Shown piece by piece: positions 1 to 8,454 of a stretch of DNA of 64,000 bases. Both the position numbers and the translations under genes were made by a program. Under the pieces are notes generated by a model. The model did no database searches. It was not told the DNA's origin and saw only the letters and a program-made list of their open reading frames with translations. Origin of the DNA: Enterovibrio qingdaonensis (GTDB taxonomy: Bacteria > Pseudomonadota > Gammaproteobacteria > Enterobacterales > Vibrionaceae); assembly GCF_028683135.1 (NCBI RefSeq), contig NZ_JAJUBB010000007.1:62001-126000 (forward strand), given 5' to 3'. Numbering within the stretch: position 1 is the stretch's first letter; each line of letters starts with the position of its first letter.

Positions 1-468
1 CTCACCCCTTGGGAACCATTAAGACCTGAAGGTTTTTTTACCTTTGAAGGATGGGAGAGAAGGGTTATCCAGCTGACAGAATTGCAACGTCATGGGTTGT
101 CCTACTACTTCTTGATTTTCGAGTCAGGCAGTGAAGAGGTTCAAGGGGTAATCACTTACAGCAATGTTATGCAGTATCCTTTCCATGCTTGCACTGTTGG
201 CTACTCACTCGATAAAAATGCGCAGAGTAAAGGCATCATGCGTCGTGCGCTCAAAATGACCAACCAGTGGTTGTTTGATAATTTGAATATGCACCGTATC
301 GTCGCGTCTTATATGCCTCGAAACAAGCGCAGTGAGGCCGTTCTCCAATCTGTGGGGTTCTTGAAAGAGGGCGAAGCAAAAGACTACTTACTGATCAATG
401 GTAAGTGGGAAGACCACATTCTAACCTCGTTGATCAATAAAAACTGGGTAGCATCTATCAATGAATAA
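1..468 (+). CDS. rimJ: RimJ-type ribosomal protein N-acetyltransferase, 5'-truncated by the window
   Basis: The reading frame is open from base 1, so the start lies outside the window; about 155 C-terminal residues are present. The protein matches the GNAT acetyltransferases of the RimJ/RimL group, which transfer acetyl from acetyl-CoA to N-terminal residues of ribosomal proteins in the cytoplasm. The segment HRIVASYMPRNKRSEAVL followed by VGFLKEGEAKDYLLINGKW is the typical C-terminal half of RimJ (acetyl-CoA binding region, then the GF..EG.A.DYL motif). The stop codon overlaps the start of the next gene by 8 bp, which suggests translational coupling. RimJ rather than RimL or another GNAT is recognised from the C-terminal pattern; the N-terminal part cannot be checked here. 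Confidence 0.85.
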   Translation, partial: LTPWEPLRPEGFFTFEGWERRVIQLTELQRHGLSYYFLIFESGSEEVQGVITYSNVMQYPFHACTVGYSLDKNAQSKGIMRRALKMTNQWLFDNLNMHRIVASYMPRNKRSEAVLQSVGFLKEGEAKDYLLINGKWEDHILTSLINKNWVASINE

Positions 469-1063
469 CCTCGATCCGTCACGTCTTGAAAAACAATTGG
501 CTTTGCTGGTGGAAGTCGACAAATTAAAAGCCGTCTTACGACGAACTCGTGTGAAAAGTGCTGATGCAAGGCGGGAGAACTCGGCGGAGCACAGTTGGCA
601 GGTTGCGTTGATGGCATTGTTGCTGGAAGAGTACGCCAATGAGCCAGTCGATGTAGCGAAGGTGGTAAAAATGCTGCTACTGCACGATGTGGTAGAAATC
701 GATGCGGGTGATACGTTCGTTTACGACCTTGAAGCGGCAAAGTTGCAAGAAGAGAAAGAACTAAAAGCGGCGAAGCGCATATTTGGCATGCTCCCGAGTG
801 ACCAAGGAGACGCGTTGCTTGCCTTGTGGCTGGAGTTTGAAGCCGGCGAGTCGCCAGAAGCGCGATTTGGTAAAGCGTTAGACCGAATGCTCCCCATGCT
901 ACTGAACTACCATAGTGACGGCCAAAGTTGGAAAGAACATGGAGTGAGCCTTGATCAAGCTTTAACGGTTAACCGAAAAATAGAAAAGGGTTCAACGATC
1001 CTTTGGGACAAAGTGACAGATATGCTGGCGGAAGCCGCGGAGAAAGGCTGGCTTAAATCCTAA
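461..1063 (+). CDS. HD-domain hydrolase (YfbR/HDDC2-like nucleotidase family)
   Basis: A 200-residue cytoplasmic protein with an HD metal-dependent phosphohydrolase domain. Visible metal ligands are H44 in the SAEHSW motif, H75-D76 in LLLHDVVEID, and acidic residues just after it; this order is that of the YfbR/HDDC2 group, whose characterised members dephosphorylate deoxynucleoside 5'-monophosphates. The substrate here is inferred only from the family. The gene overlaps the end of rimJ by 8 bp and is closed by a strong hairpin, so the two probably form the end of one transcript. Confidence 0.8.
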   Translation: MNNLDPSRLEKQLALLVEVDKLKAVLRRTRVKSADARRENSAEHSWQVALMALLLEEYANEPVDVAKVVKMLLLHDVVEIDAGDTFVYDLEAAKLQEEKELKAAKRIFGMLPSDQGDALLALWLEFEAGESPEARFGKALDRMLPMLLNYHSDGQSWKEHGVSLDQALTVNRKIEKGSTILWDKVTDMLAEAAEKGWLKS

Positions 1064-1095
1064 ACGGCAAGTTTAGCTAACTGTTATTCAGACAT

Positions 1096-1125
1096 AAAAA
1101 TGCCCCGCGTTGCGGGGCATTTTTC
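1096..1125. terminator. Bidirectional Rho-independent terminator
   Basis: ATGCCCCGC and GCGGGGCAT form a near-perfect stem with a very short loop, flanked by A5 on the left and T5 on the right. It lies between the convergent HD-hydrolase and pykA genes and can serve both. Confidence 0.9.
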
Positions 1126-1140
1126 ATGAGATCTCGGTGA

Positions 1141-2586
1141 TTAGGTCACGGTGATCATGCGCATGGTATTGGTTGTGCCCACATAGCCTGACACATCACC
1201 TTGGGTAAAGATAACCACATCCCAAGGTTGCAACAGGCCCATCTCTTTAAGCAGTGCAATGGCTTTGTGTGCCACTTCGGGGCCCGCGCCTGTGTCGCTT
1301 TCAAAGAATACAGGCGTAACACCACGATATAACGCTGCCCGCGACAAGGTGGTTTCATGACGGGACATGGCGAAAATCGGTTTTCCCGAACTGATACGTG
1401 ACATCATCAGTGCCGTTTTACCCGACTCAGTCAATGACACCATGGCTTTGACTTTTGACATATGGTTTGCGGCATACATGGTTGCCATCGCGACGGTTTC
1501 TTCGATCAGGTCGAATTCTTTATTCAGGCGATGGTTAGAAACATTAATCGACGGCATTTTTTCCGCACCGATACACACTTCGGCCATTGCTCTTACCGTT
1601 TCAAGTGGGTAGGCACCTGCTGCTGTTTCTGCTGAAAGCATGACGGCATCTGTGCCATCAAGGACGGCGTTTGCGACATCCATGACTTCTGCGCGTGTTG
1701 GCATCGGTGCTTGAATCATGGACTCCATCATTTGGGTTGCGGTAATCACGCAACGATTGAGCGAGCGAGCTCGGCGAATCAATTTTTTCTGAACCCCAAC
1801 AAGCTCAGGATCACCAATCTCAACCCCTAAATCGCCGCGAGCAACCATGACACCGTCAGAGGCTTCAATGATGTCATCAATGCTTTCATCCGTAGCGACA
1901 GTCTCGGCACGTTCCACTTTTGCAATCATGCGGGTATCAAGTCCTGCATCTTTTGCCAAGGAGCGCGCATAACGCATGTCATCGCCATTGCGTGGGAAAG
2001 ATATCGCAAGGTAATCCACTTTTATCGCGGCAGCTGTCAGGATGTCCTGCTTGTCTTTTTCTGTCAGGGCTGCTGCGGATAGGCCGCCACCTTTCTTGTT
2101 AATCCCTTTATTGTTGGAAAGGGGACCACCAACGGTCACATCCGTATGCACACAGGCACCTTTAACGGAGACAACCTTTAATTGCACACGGCCATCATCG
2201 AGAAGAAGAACATCGCCAGGGACAACGTCATTGGGTAGGTCTTTGTAATCGAGGCCCACACGTTCTTGATCGCCTTTTCCGGCAGGAAGCTCACCATCCA
2301 AAATGAATTTGTCGCCCACTGCTAATTGGATTTTTCCATCGGCGAAGGTAGACACACGAATTTTTGGACCTTGCAAATCACCCAAAATACCAACGTGCTG
2401 GCCGAGTTTAGCGGCGATTGCTCGCACCTTATTGGCTCGGTCAATATGATCTTGCGCAGTGCCGTGTGAGAAGTTCATTCTGACAACGTTGGCTCCGGCA
2501 ATAATTATTTGTTCGAGTATGTCATCTTTATCAGTGGCTGGACCAAGGGTTGTGACGATTTTGGTACGACGCATGGGTACAGTCAT
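1141..2586 (-). CDS. pykA: Pyruvate kinase, PykA type
   Basis: A 481-residue pyruvate kinase, converting phosphoenolpyruvate and ADP to pyruvate and ATP in the last step of glycolysis. Full family length. Characteristic segments are the N-terminal [14 protein letters not shown], the NFSHG substrate loop, the [10 protein letters not shown] active-site region, the [10 protein letters not shown] motif with the catalytic threonine region, and the SAETAAG segment. Residue similarity follows E. coli PykA (AMP-activated type) rather than PykF, for example in [26 protein letters not shown] ribosome binding site precedes ATG at 2586. hexR lies just upstream on the same strand, but a terminator separates the two. 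The pairing of HexR with pykA is a recurrent arrangement in gamma-proteobacteria. Confidence 0.97.
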   Translation of the reverse strand: MTVPMRRTKIVTTLGPATDKDDILEQIIIAGANVVRMNFSHGTAQDHIDRANKVRAIAAKLGQHVGILGDLQGPKIRVSTFADGKIQLAVGDKFILDGELPAGKGDQERVGLDYKDLPNDVVPGDVLLLDDGRVQLKVVSVKGACVHTDVTVGGPLSNNKGINKKGGGLSAAALTEKDKQDILTAAAIKVDYLAISFPRNGDDMRYARSLAKDAGLDTRMIAKVERAETVATDESIDDIIEASDGVMVARGDLGVEIGDPELVGVQKKLIRRARSLNRCVITATQMMESMIQAPMPTRAEVMDVANAVLDGTDAVMLSAETAAGAYPLETVRAMAEVCIGAEKMPSINVSNHRLNKEFDLIEETVAMATMYAANHMSKVKAMVSLTESGKTALMMSRISSGKPIFAMSRHETTLSRAALYRGVTPVFFESDTGAGPEVAHKAIALLKEMGLLQPWDVVIFTQGDVSGYVGTTNTMRMITVT

Positions 2587-2683
2587 GAAATTCTCCAGAG
2601 TCAGAAGTTGTCTTTAAGAAAATTAAAAAAAGCGGGTGACAAACTGCTTACTAAGGAAAGTGTAGTTGAGTAAAGCGAGATAA

Positions 2684-2710
2684 ATAAAAAGGGCAGTTTT
2701 AAACTGCCCT
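2684..2710 (-). terminator. Rho-independent terminator of hexR
   Basis: GGGCAGTTT and AAACTGCCC pair around one base (2691-2710). On the minus strand the stem is followed by a T-rich run (2690 down to 2684), 13 bp after the hexR stop codon. Confidence 0.85.
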
Positions 2711-2722
2711 TGTTTCGGTCTC

Positions 2723-3577
2723 TTAAGTCAAAGATTCTTTATTAAATCGCGAATCTTTGATGGCCTCTTTTACGCGCTTGAGGTTTTCTCTGAAGCCGGG
2801 GCCACGTCGGAGCGTGAAGCCTGTTGCCAGCACATCTATGACGGTCATTTGAACGACTCGGCTCGCCATTGGCATGTAGATATCTGTATCTTCTGGCACA
2901 TCCAATGTGATGGTCAAAGAACACACTTTATCCAGCGGAGAGCCTTTCTCGGTAATCCCAATTACCGTCGCGCCATTTTCTTTCGCCAACATGGCAACAT
3001 CAACCAGTGATTTGGTGCGACCCGTGTGTGAAATCACAACGACCACATCGCCATCTGTACAGTTGATACAACTCATTCGCTGCATAACGATATCGTTAAA
3101 GCAAACAATAGGAATGTTGAAGCGGAAGAATTTATTTTGAGCGTCGTAGGCGACCGACGCTGAAGCTCCCAAACCGAAGAAAGAAATTTTCTTCGCTTGG
3201 GTCAGCAAGTCTACAGCACGATTAATCTGGTGCGGGTCAATGCTGTTTTTCGCCACATCGAGACAGGCCATGGTGGATTCAAAAATCTTGGACGTATACG
3301 CATCAGCACTGTCGTGCTCTTCAACATTACGGTTAACGTAAGGTGTGCCATTCGCCAAGCTTTGTGCAAGGTGCAGTTTAAAATCAGGGAAGCCTTTAGT
3401 ATCGAGGCGTCGACAGAATCGGTTCACTGTCGGCTCACTGACATCTGCCATTTTCGCAAGAGTCGCGATGCTCGAATGGATAGCAGTTTGCGGTGAGGCA
3501 ATAATAACTTCTGCTACCTTACGTTCAGACTTACTAAAGTTTTCAATATTTTTTTGTATTTTTTCTAGGGTGTTCAT
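2723..3577 (-). CDS. hexR: HexR, RpiR/MurR-family regulator of central carbon metabolism
   Basis: A 284-residue RpiR-family regulator: an N-terminal helix-turn-helix (about residues 1-75, with the VSEPTVNRFCRRL recognition helix) and a SIS sugar-phosphate binding domain (about 125-255, with FFGLGASASVA and VVISHTGRT). In characterised members the ligand is 2-keto-3-deoxy-6-phosphogluconate, and the targets are glycolytic, Entner-Doudoroff and gluconeogenic genes. The position beside pykA is typical for HexR in Vibrio, Shewanella and enterobacteria. I looked for the known inverted-repeat HexR box in the 3578-3891 and 2587-2690 spacers and did not see a clear one. Confidence 0.93.
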   Translation of the reverse strand: MNTLEKIQKNIENFSKSERKVAEVIIASPQTAIHSSIATLAKMADVSEPTVNRFCRRLDTKGFPDFKLHLAQSLANGTPYVNRNVEEHDSADAYTSKIFESTMACLDVAKNSIDPHQINRAVDLLTQAKKISFFGLGASASVAYDAQNKFFRFNIPIVCFNDIVMQRMSCINCTDGDVVVVISHTGRTKSLVDVAMLAKENGATVIGITEKGSPLDKVCSLTITLDVPEDTDIYMPMASRVVQMTVIDVLATGFTLRRGPGFRENLKRVKEAIKDSRFNKESLT

Positions 3578-3891
3578 TTAGATTACCGCTTTGCTTCCGC
3601 TATCTACTGGTCAGAACTGCCTCTTACGCTAGCGTGATATGCGTCACTGAGGTGCTCGGGCGAAATAAATTGAGGTTCGACAATGTTATGCTTGAGTCTA
3701 ACGGCTGAAATCGATTAATGACATTTTAACCAACAAATACCTTTGAAAAGTTTGTATTCATTCACGCTTTTAGTTGCTTTATTACACAGTATCGGATTTT
3801 TTTTTCAGCAGAGTTTAGTCAGAATGCGGTTTTGTGGCACGTTAATGATGGATTTTCAGTGGAACTGAAATTGGATTACAAGGAACTTTCG
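3578..3891. other. Divergent intergenic region hexR / yeeZ
   Basis: A 314-bp AT-rich spacer that must hold the promoters of hexR (minus) and the yeeZ-like gene (plus). A pyrimidine run (T9 near 3800) is present. I see no convincing operator, RNA gene or additional coding region. An in-frame extension of the plus-strand gene back to 3832 exists but has no ribosome binding site. Confidence 0.5.
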
Positions 3892-4725
3892 ATGTCGAAA
3901 CCTAATAAATCAATCTCCGTTTGTGGTTGCGGATGGCTTGGAATGCCATTGGCGAAACAATTGGTGTCGTCGGGCTTTAAAGTTATCGGTACTAAGCGTT
4001 CAGCATCAGATGCAGAAGCGTTGAACCAGTATGGCATTCATGGCATTCAATTTGACCTTATGACGTTTGATAGGAGCCCGCCAAATACTGCGATCTTTGA
4101 TGCCGATACCTTAGTACTGAATATTCCTCCCGGCCGAAGGACAATAGACAAAGCATCTTTTGTGACAGGAATGAAAGCCGTGATTGATGAAGCAAAGTCA
4201 CAGGGCGTTGGCCAAGTTATCTTCATTAGCACGACATCGGTTTATGGTTCTGCCAAAGGTGTAATTGATGAAAGCACCTTATGCACACCAGATACTGAGT
4301 CTGGAATGGCGCATGTCGAACTAGAGCAGCATGTAATCAAACAGTTTGCAGACCAAGGTGTTGTATTGAGGCTTTCAGGATTGGTCGGCGGCGAGCGTCA
4401 CCCTGCTCGTTACTTGGCAGGACGAAAAGACATCGCGAACGGGAATGACCCTGTGAATCTCATCCATCGGGATGATTGCATCAACGCGATTCAAGCCATC
4501 ATTGAGCAAAACCTTACAGGAGGTGTGTACCATTTAAGCGCACAAGAACACCCGACACGTGCAGCGTTTTATCAATGGGCGGCTGCGGAGATGGGAATGG
4601 AACCACCGACGTTTTTAGACAGTGATGGAACGGGGAAGTGCATTGATGCTGAAGCAACGCAATCTGCACTTTCTTTGATGCTAAAATACCCATCGCCTTA
4701 TGACATGCCTTTGCCATCAGTATGA
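3892..4725 (+). CDS. yeeZ: YeeZ-like NAD(P)-binding epimerase/reductase family protein
   Basis: A 277-residue Rossmann-fold protein of the extended SDR superfamily. The N-terminal nucleotide-binding motif is GCGWLGMPLA, followed by a STTSVYG segment containing the SDR-type catalytic region, and LSGLVGGERHPARYLAG, which closely parallels E. coli YeeZ. The reaction is unknown in the family. I chose ATG 3892 because AAGGA lies 7 bp upstream; the longer frame from 3832 lacks such a site and adds residues outside the conserved fold. Convergent with the small-RNA candidates downstream. Confidence 0.85.
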   Translation: MSKPNKSISVCGCGWLGMPLAKQLVSSGFKVIGTKRSASDAEALNQYGIHGIQFDLMTFDRSPPNTAIFDADTLVLNIPPGRRTIDKASFVTGMKAVIDEAKSQGVGQVIFISTTSVYGSAKGVIDESTLCTPDTESGMAHVELEQHVIKQFADQGVVLRLSGLVGGERHPARYLAGRKDIANGNDPVNLIHRDDCINAIQAIIEQNLTGGVYHLSAQEHPTRAAFYQWAAAEMGMEPPTFLDSDGTGKCIDAEATQSALSLMLKYPSPYDMPLPSV

Positions 4726-4732
4726 GAGGCAT

Positions 4733-4867
4733 AAAAAAAGCCCGCTTCAATATGAGCGGGCAACATAAATTTGTAAGCAGGAGTAAGAAAAAGCAGTGTT
4801 CTAGCGATAAGTTGGAATTCATGTGAGGCGGCCAGCTATACATTAAAAGGCACTTATCCGCTATCTA
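4733..4867 (-). ncRNA. Candidate small RNA A (minus strand)
   Basis: On the minus strand a GC-rich hairpin (GCCCGCT/AGCGGGC, 4740-4761) followed by T7 forms a textbook terminator, but no minus-strand gene ends here. Twenty-two bases upstream of the stem is the 15-mer CACTGCTTTTTCTTA (4784-4798), found again at the same relative place in candidate B. A weak promoter-like pair (TTTCTG, 17 bp, TATGTA) lies near 4865-4895. The 5' end is a guess. A short ORF through this region is probably not translated. Transcription is inferred, not shown. Confidence 0.4.
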
Positions 4868-4972
4868 CATATACTCAGATACTGTGTTCAGAAATTAGTT
4901 CAAAAAAAATCGAAAAAAATTTTCACAACATACACTTCCCGCGTTCTGTTCCGAAATCTCTACCGGCAAGAC

Positions 4973-5115
4973 GAAAAAAAGCCCACAAACAAATCGATGA
5001 TGTGGGCTTAAGAAGAATTTCTTCTAAGAAAAAGCAGTGGCATTAATTGAGACCCGCCTTTCAGTGCTTTGTTCCCCAATGAATCGACATTTTTCTCATT
5101 ACTGAGTCATTTTAT
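4973..5115 (-). ncRNA. Candidate small RNA B (minus strand), paralogue of A
   Basis: Stem GCCCACA/TGTGGGC (4981-5007) followed on the minus strand by T7, again with no gene ending here. The 15-mer CACTGCTTTTTCTTA at 5025-5039 is identical to the one in candidate A, 241 bp away. Between 15-mer and terminator a second inverted repeat (AGAAGAA/TTCTTCT, 5011-5025) is present. A possible promoter is TTACTC, 17 bp, TACGAT at about 5117-5146 on the minus strand. It would be transcribed divergently from the psrA-like gene. No known sRNA family was recognised. Confidence 0.4.
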
Positions 5116-5238
5116 TTATCGTACTTACTACAAACCTGTTGAGTAACAAGGTGTTAGTGTGGAATGCGAACGAAAAAACAAAACATGTTAAAAGTGTGAT
5201 TGTTTTCGGGTTGTTATTAATGCTAACGAGATGTAAAG

Positions 5239-5254
5239 TTAAACAGGTGTTTAA
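5239..5254. promoter_or_regulatory. PsrA-like operator in front of the TetR gene
   Basis: The perfect palindrome TTAAACAGGTGTTTAA ends 9 bp before the ATG of the TetR-family gene. It fits the PsrA box described in Pseudomonas and Vibrio-related bacteria (AAAC, 2-4 bases, GTTT). Autorepression is the natural reading, given that the adjacent gene encodes the PsrA-like repressor. Confidence 0.6.
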
Positions 5255-5263
5255 TACGGGTGA

Positions 5264-5947
5264 ATGAAAATGGCAGGCAAAGGCGAAACGAAAGCAAAAA
5301 TCCTTGATGCCGCAGAGCAACTCTTTGCAGAGCATGGGTTTAAAGACACCTCTTTACGAACGATCACCAGCAAGGCAAATGTCAATCTGGCCTCCGTTAA
5401 CTACCACTTTGGTGACAAAAAATCCTTGGTGAGGGCGGTGTTGGCAAGGTATCTCGAAAAATTCATGCCTCAATTGGAGCAAGAATTAAAACAGTTGCTG
5501 ATTAAAGACGACATTTCAATGGTGGAAGTTTTTGGTTGTACCAAGCGCCCATTGCTGGATTTGGATGCGTACCGTCGACATGGCGCATCGACCTTTATGC
5601 AACTGATTGGGCGAGGGTATACCGATGTACAAGGGCACCTGAGATGGTTTATTACCACCCGATACGACTCGGTACTTACGCTCTTTACGCAAGCCGTTGT
5701 TAAAGCGAATCCTTCATTAAAACCTGAAAACGTATTTTGGCGCCTTCACTTCACGCTTGGTGCGGTCATTTTCACCATGGCTTCCAATGTGGCGTTAAGT
5801 GAAATCGCGGAAAATGACTTTGGGCATACCGTATCAATCGAAGACATCGTAGATCGTCTAATCCCTTATTTAGCCGCAGGTGTGGACGCTCCTGTAGCTG
5901 GAGAGCTAACGCTCGTTAGTAGCGGCTCTTCTCTTAGCGCGAGCTAA
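5264..5947 (+). CDS. psrA: TetR-family repressor, PsrA-like fatty-acid regulator
   Basis: A 227-residue TetR regulator. The N-terminal helix-turn-helix spans about residues 8-55 (ILDAAEQLFAEHGF, then NVNLASVNYHFGDKKSL). The C-terminal ligand domain resembles PsrA, which in Pseudomonas and related bacteria senses long-chain fatty acids and represses beta-oxidation genes. Context agrees: the next gene, 50 bp downstream with no terminator between, encodes a FadE-like acyl-CoA dehydrogenase, and a PsrA-type palindrome sits just before the start codon. The assignment to PsrA rather than another TetR member rests on context plus overall pattern. Confidence 0.75.
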   Translation: MKMAGKGETKAKILDAAEQLFAEHGFKDTSLRTITSKANVNLASVNYHFGDKKSLVRAVLARYLEKFMPQLEQELKQLLIKDDISMVEVFGCTKRPLLDLDAYRRHGASTFMQLIGRGYTDVQGHLRWFITTRYDSVLTLFTQAVVKANPSLKPENVFWRLHFTLGAVIFTMASNVALSEIAENDFGHTVSIEDIVDRLIPYLAAGVDAPVAGELTLVSSGSSLSAS

Positions 5948-5997
5948 GAAAAACAGAACAACAATAACCAATTAACGAAACAAAAAGGATCTGAATC

Positions 5998-8292
5998 ATG
6001 AGCTCTCAACCATCATTAAGAAGACGTTATCTCAGCGATCCAGCGTTTAAGTTTTTTAAAAAAGTGCTGCCGCCTCTTTCGGTTACCGAAAGAGAAGCCA
6101 TGGAAGCGGGTAGTGTGTGGTGGGACGGGGAGTTATTTAGTGGAAACCCCGAATGGCGCACACTACTTCAATATCCGAAACCAAGAATGTCCGATGAAGA
6201 GCAAGCGTTTATCGACAATCAATTGGAAACCTTGCTGGCGATGCTTGATGATTTTGACATCGTCCAACAACGTAAAGACTTACCACCTGAGGTCTGGGAA
6301 TATCTGAAGAAAGAGAAATTCTTTTCATTGATCATCCCCAAAGAGTTTGGTGGTCTGGCATTTTCGGCGTATGCAAACTCGACAATTGTTTCCAAAATTG
6401 CCACACGCAGTCTAAGTGCTGCAGTGACGGTCATGGTGCCAAACTCATTGGGCCCGGGTGAGCTATTAACACACTATGGTACTGACGATCAGAAAAACTA
6501 CTGGCTGCCGCGTCTAGCGAATGGTGAAGATGTTCCATGCTTTGCTTTGACTGGCCCAGAAGCAGGTTCTGATGCGGGGTCAATTCCCGACAAAGGCATT
6601 GTGTGCAAGGGTGAGTTCGAGGGCAAAGAAGTGTTGGGTATTCGCCTGACGTGGAACAAGCGTTACATCACCCTTGCTCCTGTTGCTAGTGTTCTTGGCC
6701 TCGCATTCAAACTGGACGACCCTGATGGCTTGATTGGTGACAACGAACAACTCGGTATTACCTGTGCGCTTATCCCAGCAGACCATAAAGGCGTTGAGAT
6801 TGGCGAACGTCATAACCCGCTGGGCTTATCATTTATGAATGGTCCAACACGAGGTCAAGACGTCTTTATTCCCATGGAATGGGTCATTGGTGGCCAAGAC
6901 TATGTCGGTAAAGGCTGGCGAATGCTGGTGGAGTGTCTTTCGGCGGGGCGGGGTATCTCATTGCCTGCACTGGGCACAGCTGTCGGTCATCTGGCTTGCA
7001 GAACCACAGGTGCTTATTCCTACGTTCGCAAACAGTTCGGCATGAACATCGGCAAGTTTGAAGGTGTTGCTGAAGCCATGGGACGAATTGGTGGTTACAC
7101 CTACATGTTGGAAGCGGCGCGCACCTTAACGACCACCTCCCTCGACATGAATGAAAAGCCGGGAATTGTGACCGCGATTGCAAAATACCACATGACAGAA
7201 TTGGCGCGCACCGTGCTCAATGACGCCATGGATATCCACGCTGGCCGCGCGATTCAGCTTGGGCCCCTTAACTACATTGGTCACCACTATTTCGGTATGC
7301 CGGTCGCCATTACGGTAGAAGGTGCAAATATACTAACTCGTAACTTGATGATATTTGGTCAAGGTGCGACCCGTTGTCACCCGTATGTACTAAAAGAGAT
7401 GGAAGCGGCCGCAGAGCCTGATACCACGAAAGGTGCTGAGAACTTCGATGCACTTCTGGTCAAGCATATTGGTTTTGCCACCAAAAACGTGATGATGTCA
7501 CTGACCAACGCATTTACACGTTCTGCCTTTAACCGTTCGCCAGTATCCGGCGAAACGGCGAAGTACTACAAACAGCTTGCGCGAATGAGCCGCGCGTTGG
7601 CGGTTACTGCAGATGTGTCCATGCTGATGTTGGGTGGTGAACTCAAACGCAGAGAAATGCTGTCTGCCCGACTTGGTGACGTATTGAGCCACCTGTATCT
7701 GGCGTCCGCGGTATTGAAACGCTACGAAGATGAAGGGCGTCAACAAGCAGATTTACCGTTTGTGCATTACTCACTTCAGCACTGTTTGAACAAGTGTGCC
7801 GAAGCGTTTGATGGGGCATTTACCAACTTCCCGCGTAAGGGAGTGGGCACGGCATTGCGTGCAATTACATTCCCACTGGGTATGCACTTCAACGCGCCTT
7901 CCGATGAGATAGCAAATCAAATCGCGGGACTGATGATGACACCGGGTGCACACCGTACAAGACTGACGCACCTTTGCTATGTAGGCGATAAAGAAACCGA
8001 TCCGGTTGCCATCATGGAAAGGGCGTTTGACGCGATGCAAGGCATCAGACCGTTAGAGAAGAAACTGGCGGCTGCAGCGAATAATGGCCAAATCCCTGCG
8101 AAAGCACCACTCATTGAGAAGCTAGAAAAAGCCCTCCAAGAGAACGTTATCTCTCAAGCGGAATTTGAGCAGATCACAGAAGCAGATGCACTTCGCTCAA
8201 AAGCCATTCAGGTCGACAATTTTGACCCTTCTTGGTTTGCGCCAGTTAAGGCATCAACCCGTGGTTCTAGCAAGAAAGGCAAAGCTGCGTAA
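5998..8292 (+). CDS. fadE: FadE-like acyl-CoA dehydrogenase lacking the N-terminal membrane segment
   Basis: A 764-residue enzyme homologous to E. coli FadE (814 residues), which catalyses the first, FAD-dependent step of fatty-acid beta-oxidation. Matching segments include VPNSLGPGELL.HYGTD, CFALTGPEAGSDAGSIPD, RLTWNKRYITLAP.A.VLGLAFKL, ITVEGANILTR and the C-terminal DVFIP to RLGDVLSHLYLASAVLKR region. E. coli FadE begins with about 40 hydrophobic residues that this protein lacks: it starts MSSQPSLRRRYLSDPAFKFF. An AAGGA site precedes ATG 5998. It is probably cotranscribed with the psrA-like gene and ends before a strong terminator. Soluble location is inferred from the missing membrane segments. 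Confidence 0.93.
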   Translation: MSSQPSLRRRYLSDPAFKFFKKVLPPLSVTEREAMEAGSVWWDGELFSGNPEWRTLLQYPKPRMSDEEQAFIDNQLETLLAMLDDFDIVQQRKDLPPEVWEYLKKEKFFSLIIPKEFGGLAFSAYANSTIVSKIATRSLSAAVTVMVPNSLGPGELLTHYGTDDQKNYWLPRLANGEDVPCFALTGPEAGSDAGSIPDKGIVCKGEFEGKEVLGIRLTWNKRYITLAPVASVLGLAFKLDDPDGLIGDNEQLGITCALIPADHKGVEIGERHNPLGLSFMNGPTRGQDVFIPMEWVIGGQDYVGKGWRMLVECLSAGRGISLPALGTAVGHLACRTTGAYSYVRKQFGMNIGKFEGVAEAMGRIGGYTYMLEAARTLTTTSLDMNEKPGIVTAIAKYHMTELARTVLNDAMDIHAGRAIQLGPLNYIGHHYFGMPVAITVEGANILTRNLMIFGQGATRCHPYVLKEMEAAAEPDTTKGAENFDALLVKHIGFATKNVMMSLTNAFTRSAFNRSPVSGETAKYYKQLARMSRALAVTADVSMLMLGGELKRREMLSARLGDVLSHLYLASAVLKRYEDEGRQQADLPFVHYSLQHCLNKCAEAFDGAFTNFPRKGVGTALRAITFPLGMHFNAPSDEIANQIAGLMMTPGAHRTRLTHLCYVGDKETDPVAIMERAFDAMQGIRPLEKKLAAAANNGQIPAKAPLIEKLEKALQENVISQAEFEQITEADALRSKAIQVDNFDPSWFAPVKASTRGSSKKGKAA

Positions 8293-8316
8293 TCGCCAGC
8301 AAATAAACCTAGGTCT

Positions 8317-8346
8317 CAAAAACGCCGCAATTGCGGCGTTTTTTTT
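8317..8346 (+). terminator. Rho-independent terminator of psrA-fadE
   Basis: AACGCCGCAA and TTGCGGCGTT form a perfect palindromic stem (8321-8340) followed by T8. Confidence 0.9.
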
Positions 8347-8454
8347 CGTCAACACCTCCAACCACTGCTTGAATCATGGCTTTTACAACAAAAAAAAGTG
8401 CGAAAACAAGATGAAGTATTTATCCTAGGCGCAACTTTGTAAGGAAGGTTGAAT

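Noticed and set aside
4733-4843. Leucine/phenylalanine-rich leader peptide with attenuator on the minus strand
   Set aside because: The peptide runs FFLLLL before a terminator as in attenuators, but no biosynthetic gene lies downstream on that strand and candidate B does not keep the reading frame. The small RNA reading fits better.
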